Below are positions 19,373 through 29,414 of a stretch of DNA of 64,000 bases, piece by piece. The notes under the pieces are model-generated. The model saw nothing but the letters and a program-made list of their open reading frames with translations, made no database searches and was not told where the DNA came from. Origin of the DNA: Microvirga pakistanensis (GTDB lineage Bacteria > Pseudomonadota > Alphaproteobacteria > Rhizobiales > Beijerinckiaceae); assembly GCF_004458765.1 (NCBI RefSeq), contig NZ_SPJX01000156.1, positions 62,001 to 126,000 of the forward strand, read 5' to 3'. Position 1 is the stretch's first letter. Each line of letters opens with the position of its first letter. The translations under genes were made by a program, and so were the position numbers.

Positions 19373-20498
19373 GTCGATGTCCTCGACCTCCTCGCCCCCG
19401 CCAAAGACGCGCTGGGCGAGCGAAGCTTCCATGAACGGATCGAGGTCGCCGTCGAGCACGTCCTGTGGGGTCTGCGACTGCACGCCCGTGCGGAGGTCCT
19501 TCACCAGCTGATAGGGCTGCAGCACGTAGGAGCGGATCTGGTGGCCCCAGCCGATATCGGTCTTGGCGGCGGCTTCCGCGTTCGCCTTCTCCTCGCGCTT
19601 CTTTAGCTCGGCTTCGTAGAGCCGGGCGCGCAGCATGTTCCAGGCGGTCGCCCGGTTCTTGTGCTGCGAGCGCTCCTGCTGGCAAGCCACGACGATGCCG
19701 GTCGGGATGTGGGTGATGCGCACCGCCGAGTCCGTCGTGTTCACGTGCTGGCCACCCGCGCCCGAGGAGCGGAACGTGTCGATGCGGCAGTCCGATTCCT
19801 TGATCTCGATGTTGATGCGGTCGTCCACCACCGGATAGACCCACACCGAGGCGAAGCTCGTATGGCGGCGGGCGTTGGAATCGTAGGGCGAGATGCGCAC
19901 GAGGCGGTGCACGCCGGATTCGGTCTTGAGCCAGCCATAGGCGTTGTGGCCCTTGATCAGAAGCGTGGCGCTCTTGATCCCGGCCTCTTCGCCGTCGGTG
20001 ACTTCGAGAAGCTCGACCTTGTACTTCCGGCGCTCGGCCCAGCGGGCATACATGCGCTGGAGCATGTTGGCCCAGTCCTGGCTCTCGGTGCCGCCGGCGC
20101 CCGAATGCACTTCGACATAGGTGTCGTTGGCATCGGCCTCGCCGGACAGGAGGGTCTCGACCTGGCGGCGGGCGGCTTCCTCCTGGAGGCTGCGGATGGT
20201 CTCCTCGCCTTCCGTGATCGTGCCTTCGTCGCCTTCCATCTCGCCGAGCTCGATCAGCGTGATGGCGTCATCGAGCTCCTGCTCGAGGCGCCTGATGGCG
20301 GAGATCTGATCCTCCAGCGTCGTGCGCTCGCGCATGATCTTCTGCGCGGCCTCCGCGTCGTTCCAGAGGTTCGGGTCTTCGGCTTGGGCGTTCAGTTCGG
20401 CGAGGCGGCGCTGGGCGTTGTCCCAGTCAAAGATGCCTCCTCAGCAGCCCGACTGACTGCTTGGTCTCTTCTACGAGGTGTTCGATTTCGGCGCGCAT
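19370..20498 (-). CDS. prfB: Peptide chain release factor 2, with programmed +1 frameshift
   Basis: RF2 recognises UGA and UAA stop codons and releases the peptide. The product of about 375 residues is read from two frames. Frame one starts at ATG 20498 with AGGAGG-like purines absent but family sequence [12 protein letters not shown], and runs 23 codons to TGA at 20427-20429. Frame two continues [13 protein letters not shown] to the end. The GGQ catalytic motif lies in [15 protein letters not shown], and the stop-recognition tripeptide is SPY rather than the textbook SPF, in [14 protein letters not shown] is, to my knowledge, usual in Hyphomicrobiales. The coding sequence is intact if the frameshift is honoured. 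Confidence 0.95.
20426..20441 (-). promoter_or_regulatory. prfB programmed frameshift site
   Basis: Reading the minus strand: AGGAGG (20441-20436), CAT, CTT, then TGA C. An internal Shine-Dalgarno three bases before CTT-TGA-C is the classical RF2 autoregulatory site. Low RF2 slows termination at UGA, and the ribosome slips +1 from CTT to TTT. Confidence 0.95.
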
Positions 20499-20666
20499 TT
20501 CGTCGTTTGGTCCGTGCCTGGGGTTGGGGGCGTCTTAAGGGGAGCGCCCCGGTGTGTAAAGCGGCTCTTCCCGCATGGCCGCCGACCGCTGCGGGCATCG
20601 GCCCGCGGCGGTCGTGCGCCTTCATGCGTTGTCAGGAAGCGCGTTTCATATGGGCCGGGAGGCGGA

Positions 20667-23102
20667 TCAATACAATCCGCCGGGAGTCGCTCCCACGGCC
20701 CTGCGGGGCATCGCCTCCGGAGGCGCCGGCGCATATTCGGCCTGCGGGACCTCCTCCTCCTGGGCAGCATAGTATTCCGGTGGAGACTGGCCCGGCTTGA
20801 AGGCTTCGAGGATCGTGCCGCCGCCCTCGCCTCCGGCGCGGGTGCCGGTGGAAGCGTTGACGCGGATCAGCTTGATGCCCGGGGGGACGCGGAACGGCGT
20901 CGCGGGCTTGTCCTTCAGGGCCATCTGCATGAAATCGCGGAACACGGGAGCGGCGTATTGGCCGGCCGTGGCGGCATTGCCGAGGGATTTCGGCGTGTCG
21001 TAGCCGAGGAACACGCCCACGGCGAGGTCGGGCGAGAAGCCCACGAACCACACGTCCTTGGCGTCGTTTGTGGTGCCGGTCTTGCCCGCCAGGGGCTTGC
21101 CGACCGCCTTGACCGTCTGGGCCGTGCCGCGCTGCACCACGCCCTCAAGGATCGAGGTGATCTGGTAGGCAGTCAGCGGGTCGAGCACCTGCTCGCGGGT
21201 ATCGGTGAGCTTGGGCGGGGCGCCGCCGTCCCATTTGTCCGCGTTGCAGGTTTCGCACTTGCGGTCGTCGTGGCGGTAGATGGTGCGGCCGCTGCGGTCC
21301 TGGATCTGATCGATGAGGGTCGGCTTGATGCGGCGGCCGCCGTTCACGAACATGGAATAGGCGGCCGTCATGCGCATGACCGTGGTCTCGCCCGCGCCGA
21401 GCGACATGGAGAGCAGCGGCAGCATGTCGTCATAGACGCCGAAGCGGCGGGCGTATTCGGTGATGACCGGCATCCCGATCTCGTTGGACAGGCGCACCGT
21501 CATCAGGTTCTTCGAATGCTCGATGCCGTAGCGCAGGGTGCGCAGGCCCGCGGACTTGCCGTCGTAGTTCGAGGGCGCCCAGGCCGCCTGCCCCGGGCCC
21601 ATGTCGAGCACGAAGGGGGCATCCATGATCTGCGACGAGGGGGTGTAGCCGTTGTCGAGCGCCGTCGCGTACACGATGGGCTTAAACGAGGAGCCCGGCT
21701 GGCGCATCGCCTGCGTGGCGCGGTTGAACTCGCTCTGGTCGAAGGAGAAGCCGCCGACCATCGCGTGGACGCGTCCGGTTTGAGGATCCATGGCCACGAT
21801 GGCGCCGGAAATCTCGGGCACCTGGCGCAAGCGGTACTGGCCCTGCTTGCCGTCGAGGGGCTCCACATAGACCACGTCCCCGACCGACAGGGCCCTCTCC
21901 ACCGCGCGGCGGGTCCACTTCACGCCGTCGGCGGTGACGAAGCCCGTCTCCCGGTCGCGGGAGAGCTGGCCTGAGGCCTCCTTCTTCGGCTGCAGACCGA
22001 TGCGGGCCCGTCCGCCGGACACCTCGAGCACGACGGCCAGACGCCAGGGCTGAACGTCGCCCATGGACGGCACCTCGGCCAGGGCCGAACCCCATTCACG
22101 GCCGGCGAGATCGAGCTTCTGCGGGGCGCCGCGCCAGCCGCGCGCCTCGTCGAAGCGCACGAGGCCGTCCACCAGGGCCTTACGGGCCATGGCCTGCATC
22201 TTGGGATCGAGGGTCGAGCGGATCAGGAGCCCGCCCTCGTAGAGCGTCTCCTCGCCGTAGCGCTCCGCGATGTCGCGGCGCACGCCCTCGGCGAAGTAGC
22301 CGGACGCGATGCTGTTCGGGGACACGACCCGCGGCGTGACCTCGAGAGGCTGCTTCTTGGCCGCCTCGCCCTGGTCCTTCGTGATGTAGCCGTTATCGAC
22401 CATGCGTCCGATCACCCAGTTGCGGCGGTCGAGGGCGGCCTGGCGCTGGCGGAACGGATGATAGTTGTTCGGCGCCTTCGGGAGGGCGGCCAGGTAGGCG
22501 GCCTCGGCGATGGTCAGCTCATGGAGCGACTTGCCGAAATAGTTGAGGGCCGAGGCGGCCACCCCGTAATTGCCGAGGCCGAGATAGATCTCGTTGAGGT
22601 AGAGCTCGAGGATCTTGTCCTTCGAGAAGGTCGATTCCATTCGCAGGGCGATCAGGGCTTCGCGGATCTTGCGCTCGTAGCTCTTCTCGTTTCCGACAAG
22701 GAAGTTCTTGGCGACCTGCTGCGTGATGGTCGAAGCGCCCTGCTCGCGCCGGCCGCCGGACTTGACGTTGGCGAGGATCGCGCGGACCACGCCCTCCGGG
22801 TCCACGCCCGGATGCTTGTAGAAGTTCTTGTCCTCGGCGGACAGGAAGGCAACCTTCACGAGCTTCGGAATGGCCTGGATCGGCACGTAGAGACGCCGCT
22901 CGCGGGCGTATTCCGCCATCAGGCTGCCGTCGGAGGCATGGACGCGCGTCATCACCGGCGGCTCGTAGGTGGCGAGCTGCGCATGGTCCGGCAGGTCCTT
23001 GGAATAGAACCAGAAGCCATAGGCCACCGCCACGGCGCCGATCAGGAAGAAGATCGCCCCGACGCTGAACAGGAAGCCGAAAAATCGTAGGACAAAGCGC
23101 AT
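20667..23102 (-). CDS. mrcA: Penicillin-binding protein 1A (glycosyltransferase-transpeptidase)
   Basis: Bifunctional class A PBP of 811 residues that polymerises and cross-links peptidoglycan in the periplasm. An N-terminal membrane helix (about 5-30) is followed by a GT51 domain with catalytic Glu in SAEDKNFYKHPG (about 90). The transpeptidase domain has SSFK (about 470), an SxN-type motif in HSKN and KTG in GKTGTTNDAKD (about 676). The ATG at 23102 is preferred over an in-frame start 66 bases upstream because the chain then opens with the membrane helix. It follows the amidase gene on the same strand (145-base gap), a usual alphaproteobacterial pair. Confidence 0.95.
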   Translation of the reverse strand: MRFVLRFFGFLFSVGAIFFLIGAVAVAYGFWFYSKDLPDHAQLATYEPPVMTRVHASDGSLMAEYARERRLYVPIQAIPKLVKVAFLSAEDKNFYKHPGVDPEGVVRAILANVKSGGRREQGASTITQQVAKNFLVGNEKSYERKIREALIALRMESTFSKDKILELYLNEIYLGLGNYGVAASALNYFGKSLHELTIAEAAYLAALPKAPNNYHPFRQRQAALDRRNWVIGRMVDNGYITKDQGEAAKKQPLEVTPRVVSPNSIASGYFAEGVRRDIAERYGEETLYEGGLLIRSTLDPKMQAMARKALVDGLVRFDEARGWRGAPQKLDLAGREWGSALAEVPSMGDVQPWRLAVVLEVSGGRARIGLQPKKEASGQLSRDRETGFVTADGVKWTRRAVERALSVGDVVYVEPLDGKQGQYRLRQVPEISGAIVAMDPQTGRVHAMVGGFSFDQSEFNRATQAMRQPGSSFKPIVYATALDNGYTPSSQIMDAPFVLDMGPGQAAWAPSNYDGKSAGLRTLRYGIEHSKNLMTVRLSNEIGMPVITEYARRFGVYDDMLPLLSMSLGAGETTVMRMTAAYSMFVNGGRRIKPTLIDQIQDRSGRTIYRHDDRKCETCNADKWDGGAPPKLTDTREQVLDPLTAYQITSILEGVVQRGTAQTVKAVGKPLAGKTGTTNDAKDVWFVGFSPDLAVGVFLGYDTPKSLGNAATAGQYAAPVFRDFMQMALKDKPATPFRVPPGIKLIRVNASTGTRAGGEGGGTILEAFKPGQSPPEYYAAQEEEVPQAEYAPAPPEAMPRRAVGATPGGLY

Positions 23103-23246
23103 CCGAAGGTATTCCGTTGACGGCGCCTCGAGGCACCTGTTTGTGCATATCCCGAACGCCGTTTCCATCGGAACAGAAGCCGGCCCAGTCTGCCCCGCTC
23201 TGTTAACCGAGGAATCGCGCCCCCGCTACGGGTATCCACACTGTAT

Positions 23247-24491
23247 CTATGGTAAAACTGCGGCAGCGCCCTGCCGGGCGAGGCGTGTTGCAAAAAAGCG
23301 ATCCACGGCCACGCTCATGGCGTTCACCATTTTTCCCCGCCATTCCTCGGACATGATCAGGTCGAGATCCTGCTTGCTGGACAGATATCCCAGCTCCACC
23401 AGGACGGAGGGAACGTCGTGGGCCCGCAGCACCTGGAAGCGGGCTTGCCGGTGCGGATTCTTGTTCAGGCGGGCGACCGAATCGAACTCGCCGACCAGGC
23501 GGGTCGCGAAATTGTGCGAGAAGCCTCGGGTCTCCCGCAGGGTCAGTTCCTGAAGGATGTCGGAAATCTCGTCCGGCATGTCGGACGATTCGAGCCCCGC
23601 CACGGCATCGGCCTTGTTTTCGCGGTCGGCCAAGCTGGCCGAGTCGGCATCCGACGCCCGATCGGCGCCCGTATAGACGGTCAGTCCCCGGACCTGCTGC
23701 CCGCCGGAGATCGAATCCGCGTGGATGGAGATGAAGAGATCCGCCTGAACCCTGCGCGCCGCACGCACGCGCTCGCCCAAGGAGACGAACACGTCCTTGT
23801 CGCGGGTCATCACGACCCGGTAGCGCCCGCCCTCCTCGAGCTTCTTCTGCAGCTTCTGGGCGAAGGACAGGACGAGGTCCTTCTCCGAGACCCCGCCCGA
23901 GGCATTGGCTCCCGGATCGATGCCGCCATGGCCCGGATCGATCACGATGACCGGGCGGGCGTCCCTCGCCGCCGCAGCCGGCTCCGCGGCCGCGGATTGA
24001 GCGGCCTTTGCGGCGCTGTCGACCGCCGCGCGATGAAAATCGTCGCGCTCGACCCGCGTGAGCTGGAGGGTCAGAAGGGCCGTGCCTCCGGGGGCGTTCG
24101 CATCGACGGTCATGCCGGAGACGACGGCGGGCTGGGCCAGCTCCATCACCACCCGGGACCGCCCCGGGGCGAAGAGGCCATAGCGGTAGGAGGAAATCAG
24201 GCCCGCCTTCTGGCGCCCGGCTTCGGGCGGCAGGTGGAACGCCACCTCCGGCAGGTCGATGATGAGCCGGTCGGGACGCTCCATGAGCGAGGCCTGGGCC
24301 GTCACCGGCTTTGACAGCGCGATCTTGAATCGGGTCGTGGGACCGTCCACCTCGACCGTCACGTCGGCTGCGATGATCGGCGCACCCGTCTTCCCGACAT
24401 CGGCATTCGCCCAGGCGCGACCGCCCGCCATGGCGAAGAAGATCGCCAGAAGACCTGCGCAGACCAAGCGTATCAAGGGTTTGTGTCTCAT
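23247..24491 (-). CDS. amiC: N-acetylmuramoyl-L-alanine amidase with AMIN domain
   Basis: Exported amidase of 414 residues that cuts the amide bond between MurNAc and the stem peptide during septum splitting. A signal peptide (about 1-29, ending near GRAWA) is followed by an AMIN targeting domain (about 40-145), a linker and an Amidase_3 domain (about 185-405). Zinc ligands are visible in VIDPGHGGIDPG and in SIHADS, with the conserved glutamate in VLVELGYLSS. Usually controlled by EnvC/NlpD-type activators; none is in the window. Confidence 0.93.
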   Translation of the reverse strand: MRHKPLIRLVCAGLLAIFFAMAGGRAWANADVGKTGAPIIAADVTVEVDGPTTRFKIALSKPVTAQASLMERPDRLIIDLPEVAFHLPPEAGRQKAGLISSYRYGLFAPGRSRVVMELAQPAVVSGMTVDANAPGGTALLTLQLTRVERDDFHRAAVDSAAKAAQSAAAEPAAAARDARPVIVIDPGHGGIDPGANASGGVSEKDLVLSFAQKLQKKLEEGGRYRVVMTRDKDVFVSLGERVRAARRVQADLFISIHADSISGGQQVRGLTVYTGADRASDADSASLADRENKADAVAGLESSDMPDEISDILQELTLRETRGFSHNFATRLVGEFDSVARLNKNPHRQARFQVLRAHDVPSVLVELGYLSSKQDLDLIMSEEWRGKMVNAMSVAVDRFFATRLARQGAAAVLP

Positions 24492-25100
24492 GCTGCCGCT
24501 GGTAGTTCCGTGCTCCCTTCCTATCTCATTAAGCGGCTTTTGGTTAAGGAAGGTTCACGCTAAATCTTTAAAAGCGAGATAGTGTTGCATTAACGACACA
24601 TGGTCTCGACGTCTTGCCAAAAGCCCCATTCGCTCTGTAATGATCATGACCCCGTCCGGCATGGCCGAATCTGACGGTGGACCTGAGGAGATGGTTGTGT
24701 TGACCGGTCCTCATGGACCCCGTCACCCTCGACAGGCGCTCGGAAGGGTTCAGTGGGCGATGCAGATCGCCGCTTATTTGCCGATGACCGGATTTCGTCC
24801 GGCCCATCGATTCCTAGAAAGGGCAGTCTTGAATGGTTGCGCACACGAAGTCAGCTTTGACTCTCGTACCGGCACCGTTCCAAGCGCGCGCTTCTTTTCG
24901 TGCTCGCCCTTCCCTCACCTCATCCGGCTCACAGCCGACCCGTTTCAACCCAGAATGCGCTCCTTCGAGGCGCACGATGGCGATCGACAGCACTCCGAAC
25001 GCAATTCCAGCCCGCCGCCGCCTATCGCGGCGTGGCCATCCGCCTTCACTGCGGCCAATGCCTGAGGTCCTGCCCTCGATCGCCATGTCGAGAGTTCAAC
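24492..25100 (+). promoter_or_regulatory. Long intergenic leader between amiC and rne
   Basis: A stretch of 609 bases with no convincing coding frame between divergently transcribed amiC and rne. In E. coli the rne transcript has a 361-base leader through which RNase E degrades its own mRNA; a long leader here suggests similar self-control (inference). No riboswitch or terminator is recognised. Short frames at 24640-25065 are judged chance. Confidence 0.4.
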
Positions 25101-27890
25101 ATGGCAAACAAGATGCTCATCGATGCCTCCCACCCGGAAGAAACCCGGGTCGTGGTGGTACGTGGTCAAAAGGTCGAAGAATTCGACTTCGAATCCGCTA
25201 ACCGGAAGCAGCTGCGCGGGAACATCTACCTCGCGAAAGTCACTCGCGTAGAGCCGTCCCTCCAGGCCGCTTTCGTCGAGTATGGCGGGAACCGTCACGG
25301 TTTCCTGGCCTTCAGCGAAATCCATCCCGACTATTATCAGATCCCAGTCGCCGACCGTCAGGCTCTGCTCGAGGCCGAAGCCGAGGCTCAGGCCGAGGAG
25401 GAGCGTGAGGAGGAGCGCCGCCGCCGTCGCCGGCGCCGGTCGGCCCCGCGCCGCGCGAGCAGCCACGAGACGGTCGTCTCCTCCGAGGCCGAGGCCGGCA
25501 CGGCCGAAGGCGTCGAGGCGCCCGCTCCCGCTGAGGGCACGGACGAGACCATCGACCTGATCGCCGCCGCAGGCGACTTCGAACCGGCTTCGGACGAGCC
25601 CGCCGAGACAGCCCAGGCGTCCACTTCCCCCATGGAGCCGCAGGCCTCCGCCGACGTCGAGGAAGCGGAGGCTCGGACCGCCGACGAGGCCTCGTCCGAG
25701 GATTCCGACGCTGCCGATGACGGCGACGAGGAAGAGGACGAGGAGGACGAAGCGGCCTCCGAGGACGAGAACGCCGAAGGCGAAGACGCCGAGGGCGAGG
25801 ACACTGAAGGCGAGGACGAGGACCACGTCGAGCAGCTCGGCGGCGGCGACGCGATGGAGGACGTTCCCCAGCGCCGCACCCCGCGCAAGCAGTACAAGAT
25901 CCAGGAGGTCATCAAGCGCCGCCAGATCCTGCTGGTGCAGGTCGTGAAGGAGGAGCGCGGCAACAAGGGCGCCGCTCTCACCACCTACCTGTCGCTCGCC
26001 GGCCGCTATTCGGTGCTCATGCCCAATACCGGCCGTGGCGGCGGCATCTCGCGCAAGATCACGAACGCGGCCGACCGCAAGCGCCTGAAGGAGATCGCCC
26101 AGGAGCTGGAGGTGCCCGAGGGAATGGGCATCATCCTGCGCACGGCGGGCGCCTCGCGCACCAAGCCGGAGATCAAGCGCGACTACGAATATCTGATGCG
26201 CCTGTGGGAGAGCGTGCGCGAGCTGACCCTCAACTCCTCCGCCCCCGCGCTCGTCTATGAGGAAGGCTCGCTGATCAAGCGCGCCATCCGCGACCTCTAC
26301 AACAAGGAGATCGACGACATCATGGTCTCCGGCGAGGACGGATACCGGGAGGCCAAGGATTTCATGCGCATGCTCATGCCGAGCCATGCCAAGATCGTCC
26401 AGCCCTACCGCGAGCCGCAGCCGCTCTTCGCCAAATACGGCGTCGAGGCCCAGCTCGACGCGATGTTCTCCAATGTGGTGACGCTGAAGTCCGGCGGCTA
26501 CCTGGTCATCAACCCGACGGAGGCGCTGGTCTCCATCGACGTGAACTCGGGCCGATCGACCCGCGAGCACAACATCGAGGACACGGCGCTTCGCACGAAC
26601 CTCGAAGCGTCGGAGGAGATCGCCCGCCAGCTTCGCCTGCGCGACTTGGCCGGCCTTATCGTCATCGACTTCATCGACATGGAGGAGAAGCGCAACAACC
26701 GCGCGGTCGAGAAGAAGCTGAACGAGTGCCTGAAGAACGATCGCGCTCGCATCCAGGTGGGCCGCATCTCGCCCTTCGGCCTGCTGGAGATGTCCCGTCA
26801 GCGCATCCGCACCGGCGTGCTCGAATCCTCCTCGGTTCCCTGCCCGCACTGCGCCGGAACCGGCTTCGTGCGCTCGACGCCCTCCGTTGCGCTCCATGTG
26901 CTGCGCTCGATCGAGGAAACCCTCATCAAGAATTCCGGCTACAACCTCGTCGTCCGCACGCGGATGGAGGCGGCCTTCTACATCCTCAATCAGAAGCGCG
27001 TGCACCTGCGCGACCTGGAGACCCGCTTCGGCGTGGCCATCTCGATCGTGGCGGACGACTCGCTGATCGGCACCACGAACTACGTGATCGACCGGGGCGA
27101 GCCCGCGCTGCGCCTCGAGCACAAGTCGGCCGCGACCGGCATCCAGATCGACGCGATCGCACCGATCGATGTCGCGGAGGAGGTTGAGCCCGAGATCGAG
27201 GCGGAGGACGAGGAGCAAGTGGACGAGGAGGCTCGCGCCTCCGATGATGTCCGCGAGGAAGGCGACGGCAATGGCCGCCGTCGCCGTCGCCGCCGCCGTC
27301 GTCGGGGACGCGACCGCGAGGCTTTCCCTGGCGCCGCCCAGGACGAGGACGGTTCCGACAGCGACGCCCTCGAAGCCTTCGAGGGGGCCGAGCAGGAAGG
27401 CGTTGAGGTCGAAGTGGCCGATGAGGACGGCGAGACCGCCGAAGGCTCCGAAGGTTCTGACGGCAATGGCCGCCGTCGCCGCCGCAGGGGCCGCCGCGGC
27501 GGGCGTGGCCGTGGCCGCGACGAGACGATTGAAACCTTCGCCACCGAGGAAGGCTTCGTGGCTGCGACCGAGGCGGTTGCTCAGGCCGTCGGCACGCTGG
27601 ACGATGAGCCGGCAGGCGTGCCCTCCGCTCCCGAGCCGGTGGCGCCGGAGCCCGTTGCGTCCGAGCTGGCTGCGTCCGAGCCCGTTGCCCCGGCCGCGGA
27701 GGCAGCCGCGTCGGAAGAGCGCATCGAGATGAAGCCCGAGCCGCAGCCTGCCGCCGAGCCGGCGGAAGCGCCGCGCCCCGTAACGCCCGAGCCGGAACCG
27801 GTCGCGGTGGTTCTCACCCCGCCCGACCCGGAGCGCCCGAAGCGGGCCGGCTGGTGGTCGAAGGCCAAGTCGGTCCTGAGCGGATCGTAA
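25101..27890 (+). CDS. rne: Ribonuclease E
   Basis: Endoribonuclease of 929 residues that starts mRNA decay and processes rRNA and tRNA; its C-terminal part scaffolds the degradosome. The S1 domain begins at about 35 but is split by an insertion from about 95 to 265, first Arg-rich and then strongly acidic (Glu/Asp/Ala), characteristic of alphaproteobacteria. The DNase I-like catalytic region holds metal-binding Asp in SIDVNSG (about 480) and VIDFIDM (about 522). The Zn-link CPHC is near 582. The tail after 700 has Arg-rich patches and Pro/Glu/Ala repeats. The ATG at 25101 opens MANKMLIDASHPEET, the family start. Confidence 0.96.
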   Translation: MANKMLIDASHPEETRVVVVRGQKVEEFDFESANRKQLRGNIYLAKVTRVEPSLQAAFVEYGGNRHGFLAFSEIHPDYYQIPVADRQALLEAEAEAQAEEEREEERRRRRRRRSAPRRASSHETVVSSEAEAGTAEGVEAPAPAEGTDETIDLIAAAGDFEPASDEPAETAQASTSPMEPQASADVEEAEARTADEASSEDSDAADDGDEEEDEEDEAASEDENAEGEDAEGEDTEGEDEDHVEQLGGGDAMEDVPQRRTPRKQYKIQEVIKRRQILLVQVVKEERGNKGAALTTYLSLAGRYSVLMPNTGRGGGISRKITNAADRKRLKEIAQELEVPEGMGIILRTAGASRTKPEIKRDYEYLMRLWESVRELTLNSSAPALVYEEGSLIKRAIRDLYNKEIDDIMVSGEDGYREAKDFMRMLMPSHAKIVQPYREPQPLFAKYGVEAQLDAMFSNVVTLKSGGYLVINPTEALVSIDVNSGRSTREHNIEDTALRTNLEASEEIARQLRLRDLAGLIVIDFIDMEEKRNNRAVEKKLNECLKNDRARIQVGRISPFGLLEMSRQRIRTGVLESSSVPCPHCAGTGFVRSTPSVALHVLRSIEETLIKNSGYNLVVRTRMEAAFYILNQKRVHLRDLETRFGVAISIVADDSLIGTTNYVIDRGEPALRLEHKSAATGIQIDAIAPIDVAEEVEPEIEAEDEEQVDEEARASDDVREEGDGNGRRRRRRRRRRGRDREAFPGAAQDEDGSDSDALEAFEGAEQEGVEVEVADEDGETAEGSEGSDGNGRRRRRRGRRGGRGRGRDETIETFATEEGFVAATEAVAQAVGTLDDEPAGVPSAPEPVAPEPVASELAASEPVAPAAEAAASEERIEMKPEPQPAAEPAEAPRPVTPEPEPVAVVLTPPDPERPKRAGWWSKAKSVLSGS

Positions 27891-27904
27891 CAGCCCAAAG
27901 CAAA

Positions 27905-27935
27905 ATGCCCGGCGGCAAGCCGGGCATTCTCTTTT
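27905..27935 (+). terminator. Rho-independent terminator of rne
   Basis: Nine-base-pair stem ATGCCCGGC / GCCGGGCAT with loop GGCAA, then TCTCTTTT, 14 bases after the rne stop. Confidence 0.88.
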
Positions 27936-27953
27936 GAGCGTCGCCGTTGCTTT

Positions 27954-28045
27954 ACGTCATGGCCGGGACAGGTCCGGCTACGCCTGCCTGGAGAGGCGCG
28001 GCGCCTCACTGCGGCGGGATTACCGGCACAGGGCCGGCGATGACG
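27954..28045. repeat. REP-like palindromic element
   Basis: CGTCATGGCCGGGACAGGTCCGG ... CCGGCACAGGGCCGGCGATGACG arms in the rne-aminotransferase convergent gap; a degenerate copy of the family. Confidence 0.65.
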
Positions 28046-28054
28046 AAGGAGGCG

Positions 28055-29236
28055 TTACCTCAGCCAGCCTCTCAACCGCTCCACCGTCTCGCGGCAATCG
28101 TTTTCCGAGCCCGCGAAGGACAGGCGCATGTAATGCGAGCCCTCGATGGGATCGAAGTCGAGGCCGGGGGTGGCGGCGACGCCCGTCTCCTCCAGCATGC
28201 GCTTGCAGAAGCCGATGGAATCGTTCGTGTAGCGGGCGATGTCGGCATAGATGTAGAAGGCGCCGTCCACCGGATGCATCTCGGTGAGGCCGATCCTGGG
28301 CAGCTCCTCGAGCAGGAAGGCGCGGTTCGAAGCGTAACCCGCCTTTACCGCCTCCAGCTCCTCGGTGGCGTCGAAGGCCGCGAGCGCAGCCACCTGCGAC
28401 AGATAAGGTGGCGAAATGTAGAGGTTTTGCGCCAGCCGCTCGATGGGCCGCACGAGCCGCTCCGGCACCACGATCCAGCCGATGCGCCAGCCCGTCATGC
28501 AGTAATATTTCGAGAACGAGTTGATGACGAGAGCGTCGTCGTCGGAAGCGAGCGCCGTCGTGGCGTCCTCACCATAGGTCAGGCCGTGATAGATCTCGTC
28601 CGAGACGAACCACAGCCCCAGACGGCGGCAGGTCTCGCCAAGCTCCGCCAGCGCCTTGCGCCCGATCATGGTGCCGGAGGGATTGGCCGGGCTCATGGCC
28701 AGGATGCCGTGGAGCGGCTTCTCCGCATGAGCCCTCTCGATGGCTTTCGCGGTCATGATCCAGCCGTCCGCCTTGGCGAGGGGAACGACGACCGGCTCGA
28801 TGCCGAGGGCCTCCAGGATGTTGCGGTAGGCCGGGTAGCCCGGCGCGGTGATGGCCACCCTTTGGCCCGCATCGAAGAGGCTCAGGAAGGCCAGCACGAA
28901 TCCGGCCGAGGAGCCCGTCGTCACGACAACGCGCTCGGCCGCAATCGAGACGCCGTAAGCGTCACGGTAATGACGGGCGATGCGCTCCCTCAGGGTGGAA
29001 ACGCCGAGGGCTTCCGTGTACCCGATCCGTCCCAGATCCAGCGCGGCTTTGGCCGCTTCGCGGGCCGCGCGGGGAGCGGGGGCGGAGGGCTGGCCCACCT
29101 CCATATGGACCACGCTGTCCCCTCGCCTTTCTTTCGCCGCAGCAGCGCTCAACACATCCATGGCCAGGAAGGAAGAGACCCGGTCCATGCGGCGGGCCAC
29201 CAGGGGCTGGGTCGAGTCGGCGATCAATTTCATCAT
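28055..29236 (-). CDS. PLP-dependent aminotransferase, class I/II
   Basis: Fold-type I aminotransferase of about 393 residues. The PLP lysine is in INSFSKYYCMTGWRIGW (about 235), the substrate-binding arginine in MRLSFAGS near the end, and the conserved PANPSGT lies about 60 residues before the lysine. It resembles aspartate or alanine-type transaminases; the substrate is not predictable. The start is uncertain: ATG at 29236 or 29233 has no clear Shine-Dalgarno, and a TTG at 29272 is possible. The first is chosen because homologues begin shortly before LVARRMD. Confidence 0.85.
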   Translation of the reverse strand: MMKLIADSTQPLVARRMDRVSSFLAMDVLSAAAAKERRGDSVVHMEVGQPSAPAPRAAREAAKAALDLGRIGYTEALGVSTLRERIARHYRDAYGVSIAAERVVVTTGSSAGFVLAFLSLFDAGQRVAITAPGYPAYRNILEALGIEPVVVPLAKADGWIMTAKAIERAHAEKPLHGILAMSPANPSGTMIGRKALAELGETCRRLGLWFVSDEIYHGLTYGEDATTALASDDDALVINSFSKYYCMTGWRIGWIVVPERLVRPIERLAQNLYISPPYLSQVAALAAFDATEELEAVKAGYASNRAFLLEELPRIGLTEMHPVDGAFYIYADIARYTNDSIGFCKRMLEETGVAATPGLDFDPIEGSHYMRLSFAGSENDCRETVERLRGWLR

Positions 29237-29414
29237 GAAAAGGCTCGTAGCCCGTTGGAAGGCGGGCCTCAAGACGCTTCATAGCCGCGCAACGAAGCCG
29301 TGATTTGACGTCGCGCTCCCCAAGCCGCTAACTCGCGCCAGATATGTCGCCCAGCCGGGCCTCGAACCACCGCGCCGGCCGGGCTCGGATAGGAAACGCC
29401 GAAAAGGATCGAAT

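Noticed and set aside
19370-20335. prfB starting at 20335 as a normal short gene
   Set aside because: The N-terminal 23 codons in the other frame plus the AGGAGG-CAT-CTT-TGA-C site show that the real gene starts at 20498.
24945-27218. Minus-strand frame of 757 codons across rne
   Set aside because: Leu/Val/Asp-rich shadow of RNase E in a high-GC gene.
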